Assembly: GCF_018139145.2 (NCBI RefSeq)
Contig: NC_059478.1
Coordinates: 9,424,001-9,488,000 of the forward strand
Direction of reading: 5' to 3'
DNA: 64,000 nt
Source of the DNA: Gymnogyps californianus
Taxonomy: Eukaryota; Chordata; Aves; Accipitriformes; Cathartidae
Part shown: positions 1 to 12,600 of the stretch, in pieces
Layout of the letters: the number at the start of each line of letters is the position of its first letter
Numbering within the stretch: the stretch's first letter is position 1
Notes under the pieces: model-generated
Database searches by the model: none
Seen by the model: the letters and a program-made list of their open reading frames with translations, nothing else
What the model was told of the DNA's origin: nothing
Program-made: the position numbers and the translations under genes

Positions 1-3000
1 TCCTGCAGCTGTTCATTCTGCAACCCAACTTAAAAAAGGCAGTAAAAGAGTTTAGAGGAAACATTTAAAGATATGAGTAATTTCATTTTTGTCCTCCCTG
101 CCTTCCTGGCACAATGTGAATCCATACAACATTCATAGACCCTGACAACAGGTTACCTTTCCCCTTATAAACAGAATATTGCTATAAGATTTTGTATTTC
201 CTGTGTTTTCATTCAGAGCAACGATATAGGAGTCAAATGCAATAAAAAGCTGTTACTAAAACATACACTGAAACATGACCTGGGCTGAAAGAACAACTGT
301 TGCACTTTGCACACAATTCAGAAGGGCATTTGGGTTCCTGCTGTCACCAGAAGTTGTATTTTAATCACTACAGAACATGACATGCCCGAGAAGCATGCAA
401 GAGCTGCACAACAGCCAGTATTTTTCCTCAGGTCATGTCAGGCAAAAAGTACCATAGTTTCTTTTCCCTCTATCTGATTTTATGCCAACATGTACTCGGA
501 AAGCTGTCGTCTGGCCTTTCTGTCCCTGTGATGTATTGCATCAATCTCCCAGTTCTCACAAGTTCATTTTTAAAGAGCTTCTGTTCATTTATGTCTGCCT
601 TGTAAAAGATCTCGTGTTGTTTTTCTCCCCACCCCCTTCAAGATTAATAAACATTCTGCTAAGAAAAAGCTTTAGCATCAATCAGATTTCATAACTGATT
701 AGACGGGAGATACTCTGGCTGCATTTGCAGTGGACCTCTTTCAACTGTTTTTGCTTCTAAAATTAGCTTAGCTATTTCCTGAGAGAAGTCTCAGGATAGA
801 AGTAGAGACACCCACAACGCAGTACATTTGAGCTGTGTCAGAAAGCACACTGAAAAGCTGATCAAGCTGTCCAAGAAAACCGAGAAACTGCTCACCTCCC
901 CGCCGTCAGCAGGGGCCATGGAAGCCCCATGCCGCAAAACCCAGCCCGGAGGTCTGCATTTGAAAGACTGGACATCTGATGCAACAAGGGAAATCCAGAA
1001 ACTGATGTCAAGGACAAAACACCGCTCATTAACTTCATCCCCTACATAATCAGAGCTGCCATTATGATTTATGCTAGGACTCATTCTCACATGGTTTGCT
1101 GCTGAGCAGCCAACACACCACCTCTGCCAACAGCAAGATTTACATTTCCCAGAGATGCCCTAGGTGCAATACTGCAGCCACCTGAAAGGCAAAGGTAGCA
1201 ATTCATAAAAATGTTTCCTGCCCTCATGCATAAAAAGATGCTCTACCCAATTTTTCAGGAGTTGAATTCAGTCAATTTACTCAGTTCTGTGAAATGCAGT
1301 AGAGTCAATTTTGGAGCAAGGCACAAAAGTTCTGATATCCACGTTGTAAGTAATGTATCTATGTCAGAATCTGTGCAGGCCCTATTTATACGGGTTTACA
1401 TCCTTCTGACTGTAGGAGAAAGGTCGGACCCTGATAAAAATAGGTTACAGTTACTTTTGCAAGACACATACATCTTCTCCCTTTGCTCAGGTTTACTTTC
1501 TCCCACCAGCCAGCCCATGTTATGAAATATGAGACAAACATTTGCTTCAGTTCATGGTGTGGTGAGTCTCATGCAAGAGATTTAACAGGAGACATTTCCT
1601 TTTAAAATGAGGAACTGACAAAACCATGTCCTGTTACGGACAGCTCTGAAAGGGCAGGCTGAGGATGGATATTTTTGAGTTAGATGCAGTTTCTAACAAC
1701 AACTCATTAGAAGAACAAGAATAAGACACTGACTGCTTTTGAAGTTCTGCTCTAGCAGTACTTAAAAAAAGAAGTAATCAAGTTGTAACAGAATGGGAGC
1801 TATGCCTAATATAAGCATATAGTTTCTTTATCTAACATGTGCTGTATAAATAGAAAAGATCCTCAGTAACTGAATGAAGCCAGCATTAAAAAAATAATAA
1901 AAAAATCAGACACAGCCTAGGTTTCTAGGGAACTAATACTATAAATCCTGAGCATCCCTTTGAAGAAGGGTAACTTGGCAATACTGCAAGTAGCACCTTC
2001 AGGTTTTTAGACAAGGTTTGGGAAGAAAGAGGCACAAAGAGATCCCTTGTTCTTTTGGTTGTTTCTTCCTTCTGACATCTTTATACCATAATTAAAAGAT
2101 TTAACTTCCAGGATTTTTTTTTTTTAATGATCAAAACTAAATATGCAATACTCATTCATATCAGAACTGCTTCTGCTTTTCTCCTGTCTGAATTTGTTGA
2201 CCCAAAACGGCAGGGGAGGAAACAAAACCCAACAACAAGTGCTAAAACATTTTGCTTTCAGGAGCTTCGTTAGATTTTATTCTCACAATTACATAAATAC
2301 ATGGGAACTAGTGCTGCTGCAAACTGATTTCACATTACTGATTGTAGAGGCGATAAGCTAGCTAGTGCCATCTGAGATTCTTGCACTCTATTGTCAACCT
2401 TTTTTGCTTTATACTGTATCTTTTTTACCATATCTATTATGCCATAACTGGAGCCTTTCAGAGGTTCCACTACACTATCAGCTAGAGTCTAAGGATTCCT
2501 TTTGAATGCACCTATTCAAATTAAACTTTAAAAAATATGTTTTTCCAGAATCCTCTTTACAGAAAGGGGCTAACTGATACTTCCAAATCAAAATGTTTTA
2601 TAGATTCATGACTCGGATAAAACTCTTCTGCCGAAATGCAATAAAAATCAGAAGTTATCATAACAGTTTTTTGGCAGACGCACTAAGGATTAAGTGAGCA
2701 AGAACCTCCATTTCAGCAACAACATCCGTACCTCAGGCTCTCATGGCTAAACTTTGTTTCCTATTAGTCAACAGCTCTAGGGTACATCTTAGCATGAAGT
2801 CCATGAATGGCGTCTGAAACCTTTGCAGTTCTCCATCTCCACAGCCAAACTTTACAAAAGGAATTTTGCACACAAAACTATAATGAAATACCCTGTGCGC
2901 TATGCGTACCAATACAAATAGGATATTGCACTTGAAATTTCACTAAGATGTTATTCTGTTCAAAAGAGCTATAAAATAATGACAGTTGTTCATGTTTGTT

Positions 3001-6000
3001 GGACATACAAGTGCCCAAAACCAGAATGGATGTTGAGAAACTTAATGCAATGATTGACAAGCAAGACTGTTTTTCTGTGATGGTGGATATCTTACCTTGC
3101 TAGGAGACTACACACAATTCTTATTTTTTTTTTCTTTTTTTTCTTTTTTTTTGTGGGGAGAAGAACCTTTCGTAAGTGATAACATATCAAAATCATATCA
3201 TCATTCGTGTAGCATTTTGAACTCAAATAAAAGGTTGTTGACAAAAAAAAATATTTCATCAAAATGCTCACTGAGATACTGATATTGACAATTTTAGGCC
3301 AACTTCCTCCTATCTATGTAAAGACACTAACATGATTACTTAAGAACATAAAGTGCAACATGCCTGCTCGTGAAGGTCATATATAATCCTCCAAATAAAA
3401 AAAAAAAAAAAAAACATGCAGAGAAAATTGCATTAAAAATACCCAGACAAAACCAGAAAGTCATTAGTTGCAAGTCTTGAGGTAAAATGGGATGCTGCTA
3501 CAGGTTTTTTTTTCAGTCCTGTTAGCAACATACAGTGTTTTAACTATAGGCATGACTGCTCTCTTTATTAGTAAGTGCCAAGGACTTGACGAAAGATGAA
3601 GATGCAAACAAAATGGATCATAAGAGAACTGACGCAACTGAACATAAGCGCTAACTTCCTTATTTAATGAATTTCCAAAATATAGTATAATGGTGATTTC
3701 AGTCTAATTGAGTTAATATTAACTTCTAGGAGCTTGTGATTAATTTAATGTACACTCTTAGTTAAGATAAGACTTAAGACTTCTCTACACCAGAAAGACT
3801 ATTGCCAGCGACTCGCTTATTATGATTTACTAGAATTGTATTAAAAAGCTAATTTTTCTTTGTATGCTTAAAGCCAAATCATGTTAAGACTCTGTAAATT
3901 ATAAACACTGTTCTAGCCTCATCTAGCCTACTCAGACCTCCTGCTAAAGGAGTCAGCACAGAACAGACAAATCCAACATGCTACAGCAGTGCTTTATAGC
4001 GACTGGGTATGAAAATATCAAGCCAAGAAGCCAGCAGAGACTGAGCAATAATTGAGCGTAGTCCCTGCATTATGCACATCCATTCATTTGATGACATACT
4101 GTGCACATTGATTCTCCTCACTGCTGTTAATACAGAGATGCAGTTCCAAAAGTAGCGTATCATATAAAATATATGTTGCCAAAGAAGATATCCTAAGTGG
4201 CTGAGGGCAATGATTTTCACAGAAACTCTTGGCATCCAACTCCATTAAAGAATCTGAGGATTTAAGTCTGTATCTTTTAGTCAGATGGTCTCTAAACTCC
4301 AGTAAAGTGCTGTTCACTACTACAACACTGAGGGGGAACTTAGTGTCCAAAACAGCCAGGAAGATGGAGACTCCTACAAGTGGCCTATAGCAAACACCCA
4401 ATGTAATGCCACTGTAAATCCTCCTCCTCCCTCCTCTGCCAGCACAGGACACTAAGCTCAGGAGAACGTGAGGGTGACGTCGCGTGCAGAGTCCAGCGCA
4501 CACCTGATGAACACGTTCCCACAACCTTCCTTTCCAAGGAAGAACAGGATTCACACTTTTCTTTTAAAGACACACAGAGGAAAAGAGCAGTGATAGTGCT
4601 TACCTGCTCCATAATGCCCTCGTGGTTAAGGCATTCCCCAAGGAAGAAGGCAGAAATCCTCTCCTTTTCCCACAGCGAGGCCACTGGGTGTAGCATAACA
4701 GTAGGGGCAGATGTACCTTACTCTAGATAAAGTCAGAAAATAAGAATACAGTAAAAACCCAGAAACACTGTCCACTCTGTAAGTAGCAAAGAGCTTTCTA
4801 CATCAGCCTCTGCTGGCTGCATTTTCTGCATTTTTACTCCAATTAACCATAATAAATTACAGTCATACTGTAGCCAATTTAGGCTATGTAGATACAGCCT
4901 GAAAACATGAAAGGCAAACAGCTAGAGAGGATCTCTTGCTATCAGCTCTGTTTTCTCAGAGTTTAGGACAAAATATTCATTGAGGACAGGGTATTCTGAA
5001 GGCACTTGTAAACCAGAAGTGGCTCCACTGCTGGAGTATATCCAGACTTGGTGCTCCCCCTGTCTGGCTTAGGCAGAAAGGAGAGTCTCATCTCTGCAGC
5101 AAGCTCATCCTCCCAAGTTCCTGACATGCATTATCTTTGGAAAATAACATATCCCAGCTGACTAGTTCCTCTCCCATCAGTGTCAAAAGCCTTTCTGGAC
5201 ATGTCAGACATCATTAAGCCTGTGATGTGGTCTAAAACAGAAAAAGAATCACGTCAGTAAAACTAGCTGGCATCTATCAACACTAACTGTAGCTCCCAAA
5301 GAAAGGCACATCCAACCTCGACTTGGTCTTACACATTGTATGCTTGAGATACAAGAAGAGTTGGACTATTTGGAAAATCCTGAGGTAGTTTTAACAGCAA
5401 AGCAAATACAAACCTAATTAGTGTATGTATGTACTCTGTATGTACTAACCACATATGTGGTGCATCACACACTTAAAAGTAAAAATATGCCTTAATACTT
5501 CCAACATTTCCAAAGTCCATTGAGGAAGCTGGACAAAGAGATCAAACTATCACTGAAAAAATTACCTTTGTCTCCCACTTCTACATAGTAGTCAAAGAAA
5601 TGGGGTTTTCAAGTTTAAAAATCCATTACTGTATGCTTTATCCTCAGAGATAAAAATACAAAAGCTTACAACTGGATTAATTAATTAGTACTTCATGCAA
5701 AGCAGACTAGTTTAATATTTTGTAATTTCAAAGTAGTCTTTCCATCTATAAATATTACGGAGCTTTCTGTTTTTCTTCAACCTCCTTCTATCATGAACTC
5801 GTGAAATTGATATATTTTGCTTGACCATGTTGCAAAAGAAAAAAGGTCAGGAAAGCAATTACAAGAGTAATAAAGAATAAAGATAAGTTTAGGTAAAAAT
5901 TAAGAACAGGAACAGTACGTAGAAGATTTTTTACTTTAATTGTTCAATACATGGTTTAGCAGAAAGAAATGGTGACCTCAAACACTGAGTGTTTGCCAAG

Positions 6001-8189
6001 TTTGTAAATACACAAGAGAACAGTGAAGCATAAAACCTCTTATAAATAATGGACTAAGAACAATATGGACTAAAGCCCAGCCTAAATTAAACATCCCATT
6101 TTTAATTCATCAATCTCTCAGAGCTGTTCTGAACTTAGTTTTACTTACAGCGTGAAAGAAAACATTGGAGGTATTTCTTATCCGCTGCAGTTAGACACTA
6201 GGATCTCATATTTGAAAACTGTTTAGAAATACAGCAAGTAGTTACTCAAAGACAGTGAACTAATCAAGTACATAAATTATATATGCAGGCATAAGCCTTC
6301 CTACATGTCTACATGAATTATTTATGTAAGAAATCTGACTTTAGTAGGACTCTTCATATGCACATAAATATTTGCAGAACTGGGAAGCAGTCAAATGCTG
6401 GGAAAAAATTCTTCTTACACTAAAGTTTCAAATAGATTGTGACAACATCTAAAAAAGTCATGAAGCTCTTAAGCTCCACTGTTGATCATGACATCATCAC
6501 AAGAAAGAGAAGGATAATTAAAAGCTTCCTTACATGTGTATAAGACCTAAGTCCAAAACTAACTGAAACATATAAACCATAACCAATTAACATGGCTCGT
6601 CTTTAAAAAACTGTTAGTCCGCATCAGTTTTTCTCACCAGTGGAATGGCTGATGCATCTGATATACTGTCTGATTTATCTATTAAATATTTTTATTTGGG
6701 GGGGAAGAAGTATATAAATATGTGATTTCAAAATGAAGGATTTTATATGGACAAAGTAAGCCTTTATATCAGAACAAAGATCTGGACTTTGGCTTCATCA
6801 CAGTGAAGATTACTATCTTTAGAGCTAGCCTTTTGCCATATAGCAAGGGATTATATTTACCAAGATATGACGACTGTAAATTCAGGCTATCTAAAATAGA
6901 ACCTGAAGCATACAATGTACCCACTGTGTCTGCTGTGAGCACAGTCATTAAGATTTTACAGCAGTTGAGAACGATAAACTTTATTTCCTGTACATTGTGT
7001 TTGTGTATGCAATAAACCACGTGGTAGATAGAAGTCACTGAATTTAGCTCTGCAGAAAAAGAGAAGCTATCATCAACAGAAAGGATGCATGAATGGCTTT
7101 GCATTCTCGTGTAGATCTCCAGCTGCCACCTACAGTAATGCATGAATACAGACAGAAAAGAAAGTTCAAAACTCTGTATTGCATAGCAGAAAAGAAGCCA
7201 TCCAGATCTCCTCAATAAAAAATAATCATTTCTGAGACATTAGTGTTAACGAAAATTGGTGCGAGAGTTATAAGAATAATGAACAATTCTTATTTCCTTA
7301 CAACACAAAGAAACAGGGTTCTTCACTTCTCTTGCTCTCCCATCTAACCAAAGCATATTTTCAAATGTTTCTTTCACCTTCATTACAAACTTTCCAATTC
7401 CTGCCCCAGATTTCTGAGAACAAAAGCTTCAGTACATTTTCTTTGATGGTACTAACTTGCTTATCTCTTGTATATCTAGTTGTACTCATTTGTTTTGGAA
7501 AGAACTATGGCAGAACGTATGATGCAACTATCCTCATGCAAATACTACATGAATATTACTGCAATACAGCTCCATCTAACATGAAAAACAAGTAACTCTT
7601 GCATTAAATAAATTCTTGCCCTTCTCATTATTTCTTTTTAAGTACCTTCCACTTCTGCAGAAGGTGCCAAACAGTTGCCTGTGTGATAGAAAAGGCCACT
7701 TTTCTTGTTTTTCCAGTCTGAGTACTCCTTGTTGGTATTGAACTCCATTTTTCAGCTCTTTGTTTTCAGTTTTCCATAAACTCTCCAAGTAGTTTCAATT
7801 CCAGCGTCATCTTGTATACAAGCATTGCTAACATTTCCTCAAGACAGGAGAGCGTCCAATTTCTGCAGCGCACTAAGCCCTTTCAATTACACCTGGCTTC
7901 CTCTCGGGTGGTCACAACTTTTACCATTTTTGGTATCCTGCGTCTATGTCAAGCTCTAGGCACACTTAGTCAGACTTTTGTTAAGTAACCCAGACAATAC
8001 TGTTAATGGGTTTTTTGGTGGCTTCAAACTGTTAGCAGATGGCACAGCATGCAGTTTTGAGTGATTCATGAAATATAGAAAGGATAACAATCTACTGGAA
8101 GTGTCTCATCCCACTTCAAAGCACTGAACCAAAATTCCAGCTGCACAGAATTTGGATACTGCTGCATCATTTCCAGGGAAAACAACAAT

Positions 8190-8190
<1 letters not shown>
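1..8190. other. Gene-free AT-rich spacer, UCHL5 3' side
   Basis: No supported gene. Open stretches on both strands (for example 4084-4554 and 6769-7215, minus) have no recognisable domain, no convincing splice context, and lengths expected by chance at this base composition. Short A and T runs occur near 3120-3150 and 3383-3415. By vertebrate synteny this is the spacer between RGS2 and UCHL5, but no RGS2 exon was seen. Distal regulatory elements or a non-coding RNA cannot be excluded from one sequence. Confidence 0.6.

Positions 8191-8248
<58 letters not shown>
8191..8248. repeat. Homopolymer C run, 58 bases
   Basis: An uninterrupted run of C, flanked on the left by an AAT T-ended AT-rich sequence and on the right by TTTCCCTCAC. 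On the minus strand it is a G run that could form G-quadruplexes. Its real length is doubtful because such tracts are hard to sequence and assemble. The glycine-rich open frame across it on the minus strand is an artefact of the run. Confidence 0.95.
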
Positions 8249-9119
8249 TTTCCCTCACACAAACACTGTTAGGGGCCAGGCCTCCAAAGCCAACCATAGA
8301 TTACAGTGTCCTATATTGAATAAATAAAAAAAATATTTCTGAAACGGTCAGCCAAACATTCTCTTCTGGCTTTGACTTTTGTATTTCTATTTTACTGTAA
8401 AGTTACATGTTTATAAAATATTTTATAAACATAACACAAAACATCAGTGGCAGTCCATATCCATTTGTTAACTGACAAAGTAAGAAAGAAAAACATGGAA
8501 TTAGACTTTCCCACATATTGAAGGGGTTTGAGCATGTAAGGGAGACACACAAAGAAGGGACATCTATGTAACATACTACTACCATGAAACTATTAGAAAT
8601 TTGACTTGAATGTTTTGTCATTGGGACAGTTCCTTTATAAAAGTTACTGAGGATTGCTTTCACATTAAGGATACGCTACTACATCTTGGGATTGCTAGCT
8701 AGGAAGAAGGCAGAAACCAGAAAAAGCAACATCTGCAGTACAGTGCAAGCACTGAACGGTCTCTCTTGAGTCACTGAATCTCATCGAGCTGAAGCGCTGG
8801 AAGTATGGCACCAAGTGAAGGAAGAAGAGAAAAATTGAAATCTAGAAGCACATTAAGCTCCAGAGAGCCAGAATGACTGTGATTGCTATGAAAAATAGCT
8901 AACACAGAAGCAGGAATCAAAATACTAAGCTAAGAATCAGAGGACAGTGCTGTCAGAAAGCAATGCTAATATAATTATGCATATAAACCCCATAAATACC
9001 TGAAGATTCTTTGAGACCTTATTTGATAAGCACAGATTTTATCTTTTTTAAAATTTGATTTAAAAACCACCAAGTCCTGGACATAGCTGTGATTCTGATG
9101 GTATTCAGTATGTTTTAGT

Positions 9120-9640
9120 TTGATCCAGGTCAATGCAGTAGGCTGTTGTAGTCTGATCAATGCTCGGTACAGAGCAGTACACAGTCAGGTAGCAGCGAGG
9201 GCAGACTGCTCTACCTGGGAGGATGAGCTGGGAGCTGGGCTAACAGGGAGGCAGGCAGGGCAGTGCCCTCGCCGACAGCAGCGCAGTCCCACCGTACCTG
9301 GCAAAGGTGTGCAGAGCAGGTCCAGTGATGGGGGCCAGGCTCAGGCACAGTCCGGGTCTTCAGCCAGGATATGAAGAAGGTCCAAGGTCAAGCCTAGAAG
9401 TTGAACCAGCAGGTAAAGGTCAGGATCAGATCTGCAGACAGTAACCAGGGTCAGGCACAAGCAGCGATCACCAGGGAAGTCCACGGCAATAAGGCTGGTC
9501 TGAAGTCAAGCCAGAAACTCAAATCTGTGGGTCAGTGCTGGGTCTGGATTAACAGGGTACACAGCCAGGCATGGGCATGGCTGCAATGCAGGGACCTTAA
9601 ATGTAGCAATGGGAGCAGGGAGGAAGGGGAAGGATGCACT
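9120..9640. repeat. GC-richer insert-like segment with CAGG/GGTCAGG motifs
   Basis: About 520 bases are clearly richer in G and C than the AT-rich flanks and are full of loosely repeated words such as GGTCAGG, AAGGTCA, GCCAGG and CAGGG. No stop-free domain, long terminal repeats, terminal inverted repeats or target-site duplication was recognised. It looks like an old, degenerate transposed or tandemly expanded sequence, but the family is not identified. A degenerate LTR or an expanded minisatellite are the main alternatives. Confidence 0.4.
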
Positions 9641-12600
9641 TGTGGCTCTGGCAAGGTATTTTTTCAAGCCAAAACAGCCGGAGGCTTTATTCTGGATCAT
9701 GCATTAAGTGCAAGAGGTTCAGGAATCTTCACAACTTCAAGTCTACCATTAAAACAGAAATATGGGGGTGGGGTGGGAGGAAGGGGGGAAGTTTCCTTCA
9801 GGCATGGAACATAACAGTACTTTCCCTCTTCATTTGTCATGTTATTTTCCATGTTTGTTCTGCAACAACAGCAAATCAAATGCATTAATTTAAATGTATA
9901 TAGTTAAATGATCTCAAAGTGAAAATATAGCCTTCTTAAGTTAAAGCGTAAACCAAAGACTATAATTCTACACTCAAACTTTGTTCCTTCGACTTTTTTC
10001 TTCTCAGTTGTAAGATTCAGTTTTCAAGTAACTTTGGTTATAAAGTTTGCATGTGCATAACATTTCTTATCCAGAATGCTTCCTATAATCTTAAAAGTTT
10101 TGAGAGGGAAAAGAAAGAATTTGTCACACTACAAGTAAATTGAAATTCAGTTGCACTCATCATATCATTCTTTTAAACTGCTCTCAATTATTTGCTTCAG
10201 TACTCTCCCTTGCTTTAATTGATCAAACTTGTGGATGACATTTCTGGTATCTGAAGTATTAAACATTCATTCTGACCAGGAATTTATAATGAAATTCTTA
10301 TGGGAACTTTCATGAACTGGAATACCTTCAGTTAAGCAACTACTGAACAGATTCCGCAGGCAGAACCAAATCTCCTTGTTATTTTTATTGGACACCTCTA
10401 TGCTTTTTGCAATGGGAAGAAGATCATTTTGTGTTTAATCAATGATTTATTATGAGTCACAAGAAGTGAATCAGGTTTAGTGGAACATGAATCACATACC
10501 ACAGCATTATCTATTGCTACTTCCTCAGGCTAGATTTCTTGCTGCTTATGAAATTCACTGATGTTTTTATTGTGTCTGACTCTCACATGTTTCAAACATA
10601 CTAAGAGGTTTAGATTCTTCATTACCTAACATCATGAACTTAACAGACATAATTGCAGCAAATGCCAACAGAATTAACTTCCTCAAACAAACTGCAAGTC
10701 ATTCACTTAACAGCATACTTCAGATAGGGAACTGTTTGATGTAAAACTAAAGAATGAATTTTTAAGAGTCAAAGCTAAAGGCCAGGTTCAACGTTCCCTA
10801 GACTCGAACCCATGTTATAAGACATTCAATATTGCAGAAAAATGCAAAATAAAGTACTAAGAGGGTGTATATATTGAAAAGCTACTCAAAGAAACAGCAC
10901 AGTGGAACGAGAATAGGTCTAACTACATCCAAAAGACACACTCAGGATTCCTGTACTCTAAGAAAAATGACTCCGTATCACAGGGATTAGCATTTGTAAA
11001 TATTATTACAAATCAGTCAAATTTATTGCATAGATCTTCTGTTTACTATGAACAAAAAGATTGTCTAAGCCAATTATTTGCCTCAAAAATATATCAGGAA
11101 ATTCAGACACAAGATCTCATATAAATGCATACACACATGTGAAAAGCCTACATGGTTATTTCAGCGTGCCATGTATTGAATTGAAGGGTCACCCTAGCAG
11201 CTCTAAAGAGCAGCAAGCATCCTTCACCCCAAAACATCCTACATCCAAAGACTTCACTTGCAACTTTACACTTACATTGTCATGTAATTACTAATCATCT
11301 CCTGATCGCCGAAGGAAGTACCTTTCATCCAACTTTTTCCCCTTCTGGGAAAAGAAAACAAAAAAAGAAACAACTAATGATTTCTATATCTATTCTTTCT
11401 CAGCCTTTCCCATTATTATTCCCAATTTGGTTCTACCACCTTATTCCAAATCTCCCTCACTCTCCTTTGCCAGAGCCAAGAAATGCTATACAACTTTTTG
11501 ATGTTTCTTCTTTTTTTCCAAGGCAAACTCTGAGGCAGAGAGAGTGAGAGACATTTCTCAAGATTCTTTGGCCAAGATACCAAGTTATGAAGCTAAAGAT
11601 TATGAGATCTAGCAAAACTACTCCACAGCCTAAGTACGTGCGGCAAGTCTGCCGTACCGGCATCTGGTGTACCAGCTGTTTCCACAAACGGGAGACAGTT
11701 TCAGTAAGAATAATTCAACTTTCCAGAAACAGGAATTTCTCTGTTTTCGTATGGGGGCATCTAAGTTCCCGTACTCATCACTGCATGTGCACGTATTCTC
11801 ATTTATTTTCTCTTAGAACTAATAAGCAACTTCATTCTTCAAGATATGACTGTTGAACTTCAAAAAGTCTTAATCACTGAACAGAATCCAAATTGTCTTA
11901 AAGGGGACCAAAGTCAGTCCTGTAGTTACTGTAAAATGAGTTCTTGCAAAGTATGGATTATAAGCGCACAGACAGTTTCAAGATCTTAGCAATAAATACT
12001 TGACCCTTCAAGCTGCGCAGGTAGTGGAAGAGATCTTTTCTTTAGAGTGTAATGAAAATTTTCAAGCGTCTCACAACATCCTTAGGTAACCACTACCTGT
12101 CATCTGAAGAATAGCAAGCACTACAGAGGACTAACCCCTGGTCAGTAAGGCCGCATTGGCAAAACCTGTCTTTCTTCTGACTTGTGAATACACAGAAAAG
12201 AACCTGGACAAGTGAAGTCAGTGCATTCAGTCGTTAGGTTTGTTTCCTTTTATAGGCTTACTAAACTGGATGACGCGTCAGAGAAGAAGCTGCACAGACC
12301 TCCTCTCCCCCAGTGTTTTTTCCATGGCACATGTAATACTGTACAGAAACATACAGATGAGTTGTGGATAATGAGTCTCAGGTATCCGGGACAGCATAAT
12401 CCTACTGTCCTTATCTCTCCATTTCTCAGCATAGTGTGAAAACTCCCCTAAGACAAGCTCTCTCTATCATCTGTCAGGCAGGCAAGAAGTTGTTTTCTCG
12501 CTAGTATGTAGGCAATGTGAAGTAACAGTCTCTACCAGTCCCTGTCGGGTGGGACAGTAATGGCTGTCTCACTTCCATATATCAACATTTAACTCTAATG

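Noticed and set aside
4084..4696. Two overlapping minus-strand open frames of 156 and 103 codons
   Set aside because: No recognisable domain. This length is expected about once by chance in 64 kb at this composition, and the two frames overlap each other.
6769..7215. 148-codon minus-strand open frame
   Set aside because: No domain or conserved pattern and no exon-like boundaries; consistent with chance.
8106..8297. Glycine-rich open frame on the minus strand
   Set aside because: It exists only because the 58-base C run translates to poly-glycine; no start context, homology or splice support.
9401..9888. Open frames in the GC-richer segment
   Set aside because: They follow from the low stop density of the GC-rich repeat-like segment; overlapping frames on both strands and no known protein family.
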